Positions 37,866 to 44,991 of a stretch of 64,000 nucleotides of DNA are shown in pieces; positions within the stretch are counted from its first letter, which is position 1, and every line of letters begins with the position of its first letter. The notes under the pieces are model-generated. The model saw only the letters and a list, made by a program, of their open reading frames with translations, was not told the DNA's origin and did not search any database. This stretch comes from Methylobacter sp. Its GTDB lineage: Bacteria > Pseudomonadota > Gammaproteobacteria > Methylococcales > Methylomonadaceae. The position numbers were made by a program, and so were the translations under genes. The stretch lies in NCBI GenBank assembly GCA_030699385.1, contig JAUYMY010000024.1, positions 81,402 to 145,401 of the forward strand, in the 5' to 3' direction.

Positions 37866-39230
37866 ATGCCGGGTTGGATAATACAAGGTGTTCGTGGTGA
37901 AGGTAAATCTCTGGCCGCTGTTGGTAAAATCAAAGAGTACATGCAAAAGGGCAGGCCGGTTGCTACTAACCTGACTCTTTTCTTGGATAAATTTTTGCCA
38001 GAAGATAATGCGGTTATTTCGTACCGGCTTCCAGATCATCCAAGACTCGAAGATTTGCAGCTTTTGCCCCCGGCTTATGATCCAAAATACAAGGGCGAAG
38101 ATAAAAATGGCCTGCTTGTGCTTGATGAGTTGGGAACGTGGCTAAACTCACGCAACTGGAACGACAAAAAGCGGTTAGAGTTGTTAAATTGGCTTTTTCT
38201 CAGCCGTAAAGATCACTGGGACTTAATTTTGTTAGCGCAAGATCATGAAATGATAGACGCCCAGGTGCGGACTACTTTATGTGATTATCTAGTCCAGGCG
38301 TCGCGTTTAGATCGGCAAAAAATTCCCTACTTGGCATCTACGCTTAAATTTTTTGGTCTTAATTCGATGATGCCGCGCATTCATCGCTATCATGTCTATT
38401 ATGGTTTATCGACCAATCAGCCGCCGGTCGAAACGTGGTCATTTACTGGTAGGGATTTTTACGATGGTTACGACACCAATCAGAAATTTTTAAACGGTCA
38501 AGAGGCATTGAATGGCACCTTGGTTGATATGCGCGCTACTTATTCTAACATTCCGGTAAATTATTTAACTCGACGTATTTTTGTTGACCGGCTACAACTC
38601 AAAATTGACCAATTAAGGGCAGGGCAGGGCAAGGATTCGGCACAAATGGCAAAAAAAACATCATCTGCCGAAGTCGGCTATTTAAAAATTGGTTTACTCG
38701 TTATTGCTTTGCTTGTGTTTATGGGCTGGCGTTTTTTCTCCGGTGGTTTTTCTATTCCTAAGCCCACCTCCGTTGATCTTCCGCCTGTTTCGGCTCCTGT
38801 TCCTGCTCCTCTTCCGGTAACTGTCCAGCCAGTTGTCGAAGTTAAAAAAGATAAGGAGTCTGCGCCCGTTTATAAAGCCGTTCAGACTAATTATTTTATC
38901 GAGCATCTGCTTAAACAGTATCGTCCTCGACTGTCTGTCACTGCCTATTCGCAGGAAATGGGCATAGTTGGTAATATTGATTTTTACGATAACGGTGCCT
39001 TGGTTGAGTCTTATGGCATCAAAGAACTTCACGCTTTAGGCGTTACATTGTTGCGAAAACCCTATGGCGTTGATCTGATCTATGACAATAAAAGTTTTAT
39101 TGTTACCGCGTGGCGTTTGCCAAAAGCTTCGTCTTCGTCTTCTTCTTCTTCTTCTTCTTCGCCCGTTGTTGTTTCTAAAGTGTCACCGGTTCACCAATCT
39201 GACCCGGTGACAGACAAGCTTTATCATTAA
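37866..39230 (+). CDS. Zot-like assembly ATPase (pI), prophage 1
   Basis: A 454-residue inner-membrane assembly protein of the Zot/pI family. Walker A is GVRGEGKSLAA at residues 8-18; Walker B is GLLVLDELGTWL (about 80-91). A single membrane helix (IGLLVIALLVFMGWRFF) is near residue 285, and the periplasmic domain follows. Near the C-terminus is a run of about a dozen serines encoded by TCT/TCG repeats. It powers virion extrusion. Confidence 0.92.
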   Translation: MPGWIIQGVRGEGKSLAAVGKIKEYMQKGRPVATNLTLFLDKFLPEDNAVISYRLPDHPRLEDLQLLPPAYDPKYKGEDKNGLLVLDELGTWLNSRNWNDKKRLELLNWLFLSRKDHWDLILLAQDHEMIDAQVRTTLCDYLVQASRLDRQKIPYLASTLKFFGLNSMMPRIHRYHVYYGLSTNQPPVETWSFTGRDFYDGYDTNQKFLNGQEALNGTLVDMRATYSNIPVNYLTRRIFVDRLQLKIDQLRAGQGKDSAQMAKKTSSAEVGYLKIGLLVIALLVFMGWRFFSGGFSIPKPTSVDLPPVSAPVPAPLPVTVQPVVEVKKDKESAPVYKAVQTNYFIEHLLKQYRPRLSVTAYSQEMGIVGNIDFYDNGALVESYGIKELHALGVTLLRKPYGVDLIYDNKSFIVTAWRLPKASSSSSSSSSSSPVVVSKVSPVHQSDPVTDKLYH

Positions 39231-39236
39231 TTTTTA

Positions 39237-40169
39237 TTATTGTATTAATTGTTCTGGTTTGACCTTTATTTTTTCTTTTGGTTTGATTTCTTTCCACGCC
39301 GATAACTGACCGTCTAACATGGCTGTTTTTTCGATTAATGACCGGTTTTCTTTAATCAATCGGCTGTTTTCATCTACAACGACATTAATGCGCATTTTTT
39401 CCTGCTCTAAATCACTTTCTAATAAATTTATTTTATTTGCGTGTCCATTGAGTTTTTCCTTTAAATTATCATTGTTTTTTAAGGTTTTTTCTTTTTCTTG
39501 TTTTAATAATTGGTTTTCTGATTCAAGTTGTTCTGCTTTTAGTTCAAACCTTTTTATTTCTTCGTTGAGTGATTGATTTGTTTTTTGTTGGTCTAATAAA
39601 GCTGTATTAACAAAATCAAATTGCTTTTCTTTTTCGTGAAGTTTTTCTTCGTACACGGCTATTTTTATCATAGCTTGATTTTTTTCTTCATGTTCTGCTT
39701 CTATTTTTTTTAAAAATTCCGTTTGTTTATTGTCATGATCTTTTTGCATTGCTTCGATTTGGTTTTCTAGTGCCTCAATCTGTTTGCTTTGTTCTTCACT
39801 AAACGCTTCGGCTTCGGCTATTTTCTCAACGGCTTTTAATTCAGCTTGGTGCAAAGCATCACGTTGGCTTTTGATTTCTTGTTCTGCTAGTTCTTGCGAT
39901 TCCGTCCAAACCTTAATAATCATGAGTTCGGCTGCTTTTTTTAGCGTATCCGGCAGTATGGCCAAAGCGGGCAGGGTGGCCGCTTGTATATCTGCTTGAT
40001 CCCAAGTCTTTAAAAAATTGGTAATAGTTGTTAATGAGCCCCGGCCAAGGAATTTATAAACCTCGATACTGCTGGGACGAATGCCGGATTCTTTTAGCTC
40101 TTCTGCGGCTGCGTGTACTTCTTCTTCACTGAGTCTTTTGGCTTTGTTGATTTGGCTAACGTTGTTCAT
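39237..40169 (-). CDS. KfrA-like coiled-coil DNA-binding protein
   Basis: A 310-residue protein. The N-terminus (LSEEEVHAAAEELKESGIRP, then SIEVYKFLGRGSLTTITNFL) matches the KfrA_N DNA-binding region. The rest (about residues 85-300) is a long coiled coil rich in Glu, Lys and Gln. KfrA of plasmids binds palindromic repeats upstream of its own gene, represses itself and supports partition. Here an array of AT-rich palindromes lies directly upstream (40236-40332). Such a gene is unusual in a filamentous phage. GGAG precedes the ATG. Confidence 0.85.
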   Translation of the reverse strand: MNNVSQINKAKRLSEEEVHAAAEELKESGIRPSSIEVYKFLGRGSLTTITNFLKTWDQADIQAATLPALAILPDTLKKAAELMIIKVWTESQELAEQEIKSQRDALHQAELKAVEKIAEAEAFSEEQSKQIEALENQIEAMQKDHDNKQTEFLKKIEAEHEEKNQAMIKIAVYEEKLHEKEKQFDFVNTALLDQQKTNQSLNEEIKRFELKAEQLESENQLLKQEKEKTLKNNDNLKEKLNGHANKINLLESDLEQEKMRINVVVDENSRLIKENRSLIEKTAMLDGQLSAWKEIKPKEKIKVKPEQLIQ

Positions 40170-40235
40170 GTTTTTTGCTCCAATTAAGTTTGATGACAGG
40201 TTTATTATCGTTTATATAAGGCCATGCGTCAAGCG

Positions 40236-40332
40236 TTATTATCATAATTATCATAATTATCACATTACAGTTATGATAATTATCATATTACGATAATATC
40301 ATATTATGATAATATGATAATTATCATAATTA
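40236..40332. promoter_or_regulatory. AT-rich palindrome array, probable KfrA-like operator
   Basis: About 97 bases of overlapping direct and inverted copies of ATTATCAT and ATGATAAT, including two perfect TGATAATTATCA palindromes. The array lies between the divergent kfrA-like and DUF29 genes. By analogy with plasmid KfrA it is the likely binding site for self-repression or for a partition-like complex. Phage origin function cannot be excluded. Confidence 0.7.
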
Positions 40333-40334
40333 AT

Positions 40335-40363
40335 TTGACAAAAACAGTATAACGCTTTAAACT
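40335..40363 (+). promoter_or_regulatory. Sigma70-type promoter for the DUF29 gene
   Basis: A perfect -35 box TTGACA (40335-40340), a 17-base spacer and a -10-like TAAACT (40358-40363). The box touches the palindrome array, so a bound KfrA-like protein could control it. Confidence 0.6.
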
Positions 40364-40395
40364 ACACATGATCTTAAAAAAAACAGGGGTTAATT

Positions 40396-40824
40396 ATGAT
40401 TCACTACGAACAGGATTTTTACGGTTGGACTCAAGAACAGGCGGCATTGCTGAGGGCAGGGCGGTTAACCGATCTGGATATAGATAATTTGATAGAGGAA
40501 GTGGAAACAATGGGCAGAAGTGAAAAACGCGCGTTAGAAAGTCGGCTGTCTGTTCTTCTGCTTCACATGCTTAAATGGCATTATCAACCGGCTAGGCGTG
40601 GTAATAGCTGGAGTTATACCATCATTGAACAGCGGTTAAAGTTCCAAAAAGTTCTAAAACAGAATCCCGGATTAAAGTCTGAGATTGCCGCAATTTTGGC
40701 GGATGCTTACGAATACGCAGCTTTAAAGGCAGCTCATGAGACTGGCTTGCGCCCGGACATTTTCCCCAATCAGTGCCCGTGGAATTTGGAACAGCTTATT
40801 GATAAGACATTTTTCCCAGATTAA
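40396..40824 (+). CDS. DUF29 family protein
   Basis: A 142-residue DUF29 protein. Typical segments are YEQDFYGWTQEQAALLRAGR, LDIDNLIEEVETMGRSEKRALESRL, HMLKWHYQP and SWSYTIIEQR. The family is helical, common in cyanobacteria and proteobacteria, and of unknown function. It is an accessory gene, not part of the core filamentous-phage set. Confidence 0.9.
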   Translation: MIHYEQDFYGWTQEQAALLRAGRLTDLDIDNLIEEVETMGRSEKRALESRLSVLLLHMLKWHYQPARRGNSWSYTIIEQRLKFQKVLKQNPGLKSEIAAILADAYEYAALKAAHETGLRPDIFPNQCPWNLEQLIDKTFFPD

Positions 40825-40834
40825 GGGGGTGGGT

Positions 40835-40987
40835 ATGTCTGTTTATTTTTGTCAGCGTTGTCATTTTCCTTTTTATCACCGTTCAATTGGTCGCACACCG
40901 CTTTTTTGCTCAAATGCTTGTAGGCAAGCTAATTATCGTCAGCGTCAAGCGTTACGAAATGCCGGCTTGGTGTCTAAGATCGGTTAG
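40835..40987 (+). CDS. Small zinc-ribbon protein of prophage 1 (copy B)
   Basis: A 50-residue protein with CQRC and CSNAC pairs followed by RQANYRQRQ, the same pattern as copy A and the prophage 2 miniprotein. AAGGGGGTGGG provides a very strong ribosome-binding site. It starts 10 bases after the DUF29 gene, so it is probably co-transcribed. Confidence 0.7.
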   Translation: MSVYFCQRCHFPFYHRSIGRTPLFCSNACRQANYRQRQALRNAGLVSKIG

Positions 40988-41419
40988 GTTTGTTACGAAT
41001 TGCCGGCTCTTATTTTTACGCGCCGTAAGCGCGACTTCATGCGCTCGTTAGCCGTATGATAAAGCGCAATTATGGGAGCGCTGGCCTTTGGCCATTAAAC
41101 TATAAAAAAAGTGAGCGCAGCGACTTCTTCGCGTGTTGAATGGCTGATCGCGCAACTTCCACGATATAACGCAAGTTTCGAACCCGGCTGTGCCATTCAT
41201 CACCCTAATTAAATCGCTTTAAATCTGCACTTAACACAACAGTCGCCAGCGAAGCAGGCAGCGTCGATGATATAAGCCAATTTCCGTAACGCGTTACATA
41301 AAAAACGGATTGATTCGTTTTTTCTCAATCTGACTTGACCGCTTTATTTTCCTGGCTTGGGAAGGGTTAATTAACAGCGTTATCCCCAAAAACTGGGGAT
41401 AACTTGAAAGCCGTGCGGG
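40988..41419. other. Gene-free 0.43 kb region of prophage 1, possible origin/packaging region
   Basis: No convincing gene. It contains several short inverted repeats, a KOPS octamer (GGGAAGGG at 41359-41366) and the strong hairpin at 41379-41403. In filamentous phages the large intergenic region holds the plus and minus origins and the packaging signal, so this is the best candidate. That is inference from position. Confidence 0.45.
41379..41403. repeat. Strong hairpin in prophage 1 intergenic region
   Basis: GTTATCCCC and GGGGATAAC form a perfect 9-base stem with a 7-base loop. It may be a packaging signal, an origin hairpin, or the transcription stop of the gene reading leftward at 41420. 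Confidence 0.7.
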
Positions 41420-41782
41420 CTAGCGCTTGAGTAATTTTCGCGTTATTTTGAATAGCCCGGCCAGGCTATATAGTTGATGAATTTCTGCTTCTAATTTCGT
41501 GACTCTTTCAGCTTCACGCCGGGCATTAAGCAAGTTTTCTGGTTTCCAGCGTATTTTTTTATGTACCAGGGCACCTCGGCTAAAGATCCAGCCGTCCCAG
41601 CCGGGCGCGTTGATATTTTTCTTATCCCATAAAAGCAAAAGGCGCTCTGCCATAATGGGAGCGCCTTCTTTGTCCATCCTTTTGATTTCCGACACGTCAA
41701 CGCCGAGTAAATCGGCGGCTTGTTGTTCATTGGGGATTATCTTATTGCGGGTGTGGTAAAAACTTGTTTTCTTGACTGCCAT
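41420..41782 (-). CDS. DUF3653-like phage regulator candidate
   Basis: A 120-residue protein. The N-terminal half resembles a helix-turn-helix (NEQQAADLLGVDVSEIKRMD). The centre (PGWDGWIFSRGALVHKKIRW) resembles the DUF3653 phage family. A coiled stretch (NARREAERVTKLEAEIHQLY) ends it. It is transcribed away from the middle dif site. In the circular phage genome it would lie just downstream of the repressor, suggesting one regulatory unit. Confidence 0.65.
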   Translation of the reverse strand: MAVKKTSFYHTRNKIIPNEQQAADLLGVDVSEIKRMDKEGAPIMAERLLLLWDKKNINAPGWDGWIFSRGALVHKKIRWKPENLLNARREAERVTKLEAEIHQLYSLAGLFKITRKLLKR

Positions 41783-41853
41783 TTTTTCGATTCCGGTTTA
41801 TTAAAACCGAGCCCGCTGCAATTAGCACGCCGCCTAAAATGCCCACATTGTCT

Positions 41854-41881
41854 ATTTTACATAATATACATTATGCGAAGT
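41854..41881 (-). other. Middle dif site, near-consensus
   Basis: XerD-side arm ATTTTACATAA (41854-41864), spacer TATACA (41865-41870) and XerC-side arm TTATGCGAAG (41871-41880). Read on the minus strand it differs from E. coli dif only at one XerD-arm base and the outer XerC bases. It is the best dif in the window and the point where KOPS orientation switches, so it is probably the functional dimer-resolution site. Confidence 0.9.
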
Positions 41882-41911
41882 TTTTTATTGGGCGGTTTGG
41901 CGGCTGTTTTT
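41867..41911 (+). repeat. 45-bp direct repeat, left copy
   Basis: Identical to 51397-51441. It covers the XerC arm and 31 further bases (AGTTTTTTATTGGGCGG and onwards). The two copies flank prophage 2. Confidence 0.95.
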
Positions 41912-41913
41912 CG

Positions 41914-42072
41914 TTATGCGTTACGGATGACCGGCAGCTGTTTTTTTCGCAAACGATACGCCGCTTGCTTGCAGGCATGACTGCAATAACGATGCTGACG
42001 ATAAGCCGCACCATCGGAATTGTAGTTATACGGATAAAACGGCTTACGGCAATAATCACATAAATATTTCAT
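41914..42072 (-). CDS. Small zinc-ribbon protein of prophage 2
   Basis: A 52-residue protein (MKYLCDYCRKPFYP start) with CDYC and CSHAC pairs followed by KQAAYRLRK. It shares the CxxC / CSxxC / Q-x-x-Y-R pattern with two tiny proteins of prophage 1. It is the gene nearest the left end of prophage 2 and ends 2 bases from the 45-bp repeat. A DNA- or RNA-binding role is plausible. Confidence 0.6.
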   Translation of the reverse strand: MKYLCDYCRKPFYPYNYNSDGAAYRQHRYCSHACKQAAYRLRKKQLPVIRNA

Positions 42073-42427
42073 AATTTTTTTTATTATGCGTTACGAAAAT
42101 TGGCGTTATACCATCAAAAACTACGTTGTACTTCATCGGCTTTGAAATTTCGCTGCGCTCAACATTTTAAATTTCAGAGCACCTTCACGGTGCCCCGATA
42201 CCCCCACCCGTTTAGTTGAAAAAATCATCATCAATACAAGGACAGTATAGCGAGTCGCAACCGCATCAAGCAGATTAGCGGTATCCAACAAAAAAAAGAC
42301 TTTGCAAAAACCATTAGATTTTTTTTGTCGGAGCCTCCGCGAATCAGCTTGACCCGGCTGCTTCTTCTCGCTGTTTTTTGCCTTGCATTAACGATTGATT
42401 TTATTAATTTTTTTTACGAGGTGTGAA
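42073..42427. other. Gene-free 0.35 kb region, prophage 2
   Basis: No convincing gene. Short hairpins are visible, for example GCACC/GGTGC around 42180-42195. It is a candidate for the origin or packaging signal of prophage 2, by position only. Confidence 0.35.
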
Positions 42428-42661
42428 ATGAACGAATATAACTACAAAACACGCGAAGTACATACAGACATGCAGTTAATCGAGTTAACAAAAGAGTCAG
42501 GCTGGGAAATTTTAGGAGCCGGATTCAAATTAGAAACAACATTCACAGCAAAAGATATAAACAAACGATTGTGGAACGAAGTAACACCCTGGTTTAATTG
42601 GATAGCCATACCCTGCATAGACGATACAGAAATGTTCTGGCTCGCTCAAAAAGAAGTTTAA
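42428..42661 (+). CDS. Hypothetical 77-residue protein
   Basis: A soluble 77-residue protein, not recognised, rich in Trp (WEILGAGFKLETTF, WNEVTPWFNWIAIP). It is read opposite to the structural genes of prophage 2 and convergent with the prolyl 4-hydroxylase gene. GAGGTG precedes the ATG. It may be a moron-like accessory gene. Confidence 0.5.
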   Translation: MNEYNYKTREVHTDMQLIELTKESGWEILGAGFKLETTFTAKDINKRLWNEVTPWFNWIAIPCIDDTEMFWLAQKEV

Positions 42662-42745
42662 AGTAAAGGCCAAGGACGGCTTTTAAATCCCCCTCCCTAC
42701 CTCCGAGCCGGGACTATGGGCAAACCCAAAAAATAAAAGAGTAAT

Positions 42746-43579
42746 TTATCGATAAGCACGCTCACGTTGCCAATAAGTGGCTACTGTTTTAACGCCACTA
42801 ATGACCGGGGTTCCGGCATGACGCGTTAAAAGACACGGCTTCCCGGCTTCATCCACACTCGAAAAATAAACCGCCGAACCTTTACGCGGGTAAACATCAA
42901 CGCCGACTTCTGGAAATGAAGTTGATCCCCCGGCTTCAACATCCGACAAGTAAACGACGAAGGTTCCAACACGTTGGCCACCGCGTTTCAAATGCTTAGA
43001 ACTTCCGGCGTTCTTCGGATCGAAATAGTCGAAATGCGGCTTGTATTGCTGGCCAACTTCATACTGCAAAACTTGGATGCCCTCCCCGTTTTCCAACGGC
43101 CACGCGTTCAGTGTAGAAAGTCGGCGTTCCATGTTGCCGATCAACTCGGTTTCAGACCGAGAAAAACAACAACCCGAACTGGTACGGTAATCACCCAAGA
43201 CACTCTCACCGCTTTCGATGTGAACAACGGTAGACGGCGCTATATTTTTGGCTATCGCCGCTTGTACTAATAAATCACACTCAGCAGCAGTTAATACGTT
43301 GTCGATCACGACCACATGAGGATTCATTAATTTAAAAACGACCTGAGCGGTAATATCGCCTAGATCAACTTGATTAGTTGTAACATTAATCAAAGGACGG
43401 TTAAGAGCCGGTGAAGTAAGCAGCTCCCGCGCTTCCGACAGCGCCATTAAAGCTTGTTCTTGTGTAAAGGTCGGAATCATGTGTTTAAGCATAGATTCTT
43501 GCGTGCAGGACTGTTCGACGTTGTGCAATATCCATTCCCGCCATTTATTTCCCGCGTAATTTAGTGCTGTAGCTGTCAT
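42746..43579 (-). CDS. Prolyl 4-hydroxylase-type 2OG-Fe(II) oxygenase
   Basis: A 277-residue protein without a signal peptide. The C-terminal 190 residues form a prolyl 4-hydroxylase (P4Hc) domain. Iron ligands are H182 and D184 (YKPHFDYF) and H254 (LTRHAGTPV). The 2-oxoglutarate-binding lysine is K264 (GVKTVATYW). RVGTFVVYLSDVEAGGSTSFPEVGVDVYPRKGSAVYF is typical of the family. The reaction is 2OG- and O2-dependent hydroxylation of proline in a protein. The ATG overlaps the zot stop by 4 bases, so it belongs to the morphogenesis operon. The encoded adhesin upstream is exceptionally proline-rich and is the obvious candidate substrate (inference). Confidence 0.93.
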   Translation of the reverse strand: MTATALNYAGNKWREWILHNVEQSCTQESMLKHMIPTFTQEQALMALSEARELLTSPALNRPLINVTTNQVDLGDITAQVVFKLMNPHVVVIDNVLTAAECDLLVQAAIAKNIAPSTVVHIESGESVLGDYRTSSGCCFSRSETELIGNMERRLSTLNAWPLENGEGIQVLQYEVGQQYKPHFDYFDPKNAGSSKHLKRGGQRVGTFVVYLSDVEAGGSTSFPEVGVDVYPRKGSAVYFSSVDEAGKPCLLTRHAGTPVISGVKTVATYWQRERAYR

Positions 43580-44658
43580 GGTTGATTACTCCCTAAAATT
43601 AAAGGTTGTTCGATTTGATTTAAGTTGTTTTTGTTATTTTTATCGGTGGTTTTGGCTTGTAAATACGGGTTAAAACGATGGCCTTTAACGGCTTCTTTAC
43701 AATATTCTTGTGATACCTGATAGGGCGTAGCTTGGTTGGTGTAACACTGGCAATTGTCAGTAAGATTGTTTATGACGCAACCGGCAAGAATCGGCGCGGC
43801 AGTCACTTTAATTAAATGCGCATAAGCTGGGGCTGATTCGGGAATACCGGGAACGGTTGGAGTAAAATCGGGAAAGCTGGCTTTTGCGGGTGGTTTATAG
43901 CCGTTGGTGGTTGATTCGGTTTGATTGGAGTTTGAATTATTGGTTGTTAGTGCCGGGTCGCTCATTGTTTCGGTTGCCTGGGTCATTTTGCTTTTGATCC
44001 GATAAACCACAAAAAACACGGTGACGAGTGCAAGCACCAAGGCGGCAATGGTCACATAAAAACTAATCGGCTTGCGTTTGTCCTGTTTGGTGTGAACTTC
44101 GGCGGAGTCGTACATATCATAGACATGGGACGGCAACCGATACGGACGAATAACGGCATCCGATCTTGATTGAACGTCTTGTTTACATTCCGGCCATTCA
44201 TACTGTGTTCGACCAGACCAACGGGCAACTAAATGCACATGACGACCAACCAACAGCCGAATGAAATTATCGAACAAATGCGGCCCTTGTGAAATCAGCC
44301 AGAAATCAAGGCCATAATGGCGATGAGTTTCTAAACCGGTTACAGATTCAGGCGCTTTAGAACTGCCCACGCGTGGCCGCCATATCCGCTGAACTTCATC
44401 AACTATGATTAAATCCCCGGCGCTTTTCCATTCCGGCCACTTTTCCACATATTTGGCATCGTCAGGAACGGTGGCACTTTGGCAAATATCACAAAGCTGG
44501 CTTTTACAATAAATGACTTCATGCGGGAAATTACGCAAACCACGCACACCATGAATGTAAATATGGCGATTGGGTTCAGTTTTGCGCAATTCCAAAAGCT
44601 GATCCAACAGCCAAGCGGTTTTACCTGTACCCGGCCCGCCAGTAATTAATGTAATCAT
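43576..44658 (-). CDS. Zot-like assembly ATPase (pI), prophage 2
   Basis: A 360-residue Zot/pI protein. Walker A is ITGGPGTGKTAWLLDQ (residues 5-20); Walker B is AGDLIIVDEVQRIWRPR (about 82-98). One membrane helix (FYVTIAALVLALVTVFFVVYRI) is near residue 210, followed by a periplasmic tail with a few cysteines. It drives virion assembly at the inner membrane. The gene begins 3 bases after the pVI-like gene and overlaps the prolyl hydroxylase gene. Confidence 0.93.
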   Translation of the reverse strand: MITLITGGPGTGKTAWLLDQLLELRKTEPNRHIYIHGVRGLRNFPHEVIYCKSQLCDICQSATVPDDAKYVEKWPEWKSAGDLIIVDEVQRIWRPRVGSSKAPESVTGLETHRHYGLDFWLISQGPHLFDNFIRLLVGRHVHLVARWSGRTQYEWPECKQDVQSRSDAVIRPYRLPSHVYDMYDSAEVHTKQDKRKPISFYVTIAALVLALVTVFFVVYRIKSKMTQATETMSDPALTTNNSNSNQTESTTNGYKPPAKASFPDFTPTVPGIPESAPAYAHLIKVTAAPILAGCVINNLTDNCQCYTNQATPYQVSQEYCKEAVKGHRFNPYLQAKTTDKNNKNNLNQIEQPLILGSNQP

Positions 44659-44661
44659 TTT

Positions 44662-44991
44662 TTAAGAATCTGGCGAATGGCCAAAACCGGAACCAGACGA
44701 ATATCCAGATAATCCGGTAACAGACGTTATTTTAGTAGCAGCAATTAACGCGGTACGCGTCACGAGAGCAGCAGTCAATATGGCTATGGCCTGCCCTGCC
44801 CCGGCCATATTCAAAAGCTGCAAAACAACGCCGCCGGTAGCGCCATAACTAGCATTCACCTGAGCAATAACGCCGGACAACAACACGTTAAGCCCCGCAT
44901 AAGACACCATGCCAAGACCCAGCGAAACCAAAACACGACCGGCAAGACTACCGACAATTGACAGCAAAAAAGTTGCTAACGTTCCCCACAT
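44662..44991 (-). CDS. pVI-like minor coat protein (DUF2523-like), prophage 2
   Basis: A 109-residue hydrophobic protein (LATFLLSIVGSLAGRVLVSLGLG and further helices) with a Ser-Gly end. It lies between pIII and zot as expected for gene VI, and resembles the DUF2523 group of phage minor coat proteins. Its start shares one base with the pIII stop codon. Confidence 0.8.
   Translation of the reverse strand: MWGTLATFLLSIVGSLAGRVLVSLGLGMVSYAGLNVLLSGVIAQVNASYGATGGVVLQLLNMAGAGQAIAILTAALVTRTALIAATKITSVTGLSGYSSGSGFGHSPDS

Larger units (their letters stand above)
31533..41870. mobile_element. Inovirus (filamentous phage) prophage 1, integrated at dif
   Basis: About 10.3 kb between two dif-like sites. 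It carries a full filamentous-phage set: repressor, replication protein of the gene II/X family, ssDNA-binding protein, two tiny coat-like genes, pVIII, pIII-like adhesin, pVI-like protein and Zot assembly ATPase. Extra genes are a KfrA-like protein, a DUF29 protein and a DUF3653-like gene. Structural genes read rightward; regulators read leftward. No gene is visibly broken, so the phage may be able to excise and propagate. Confidence 0.9.

Noticed and set aside
40236..40332. AT-rich palindromes considered as a CRISPR array or plasmid iteron origin
   Set aside because: There are no spacers of regular length, and no iteron-type Rep is adjacent. The divergent kfrA-like gene makes an operator array more likely.
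41854..41911. Interpretation of the flanking 45-bp repeats as insertion-sequence target duplications
   Set aside because: The repeat contains a dif XerC arm and flanks a complete inovirus; no transposase is present. Xer-mediated integration explains it better.
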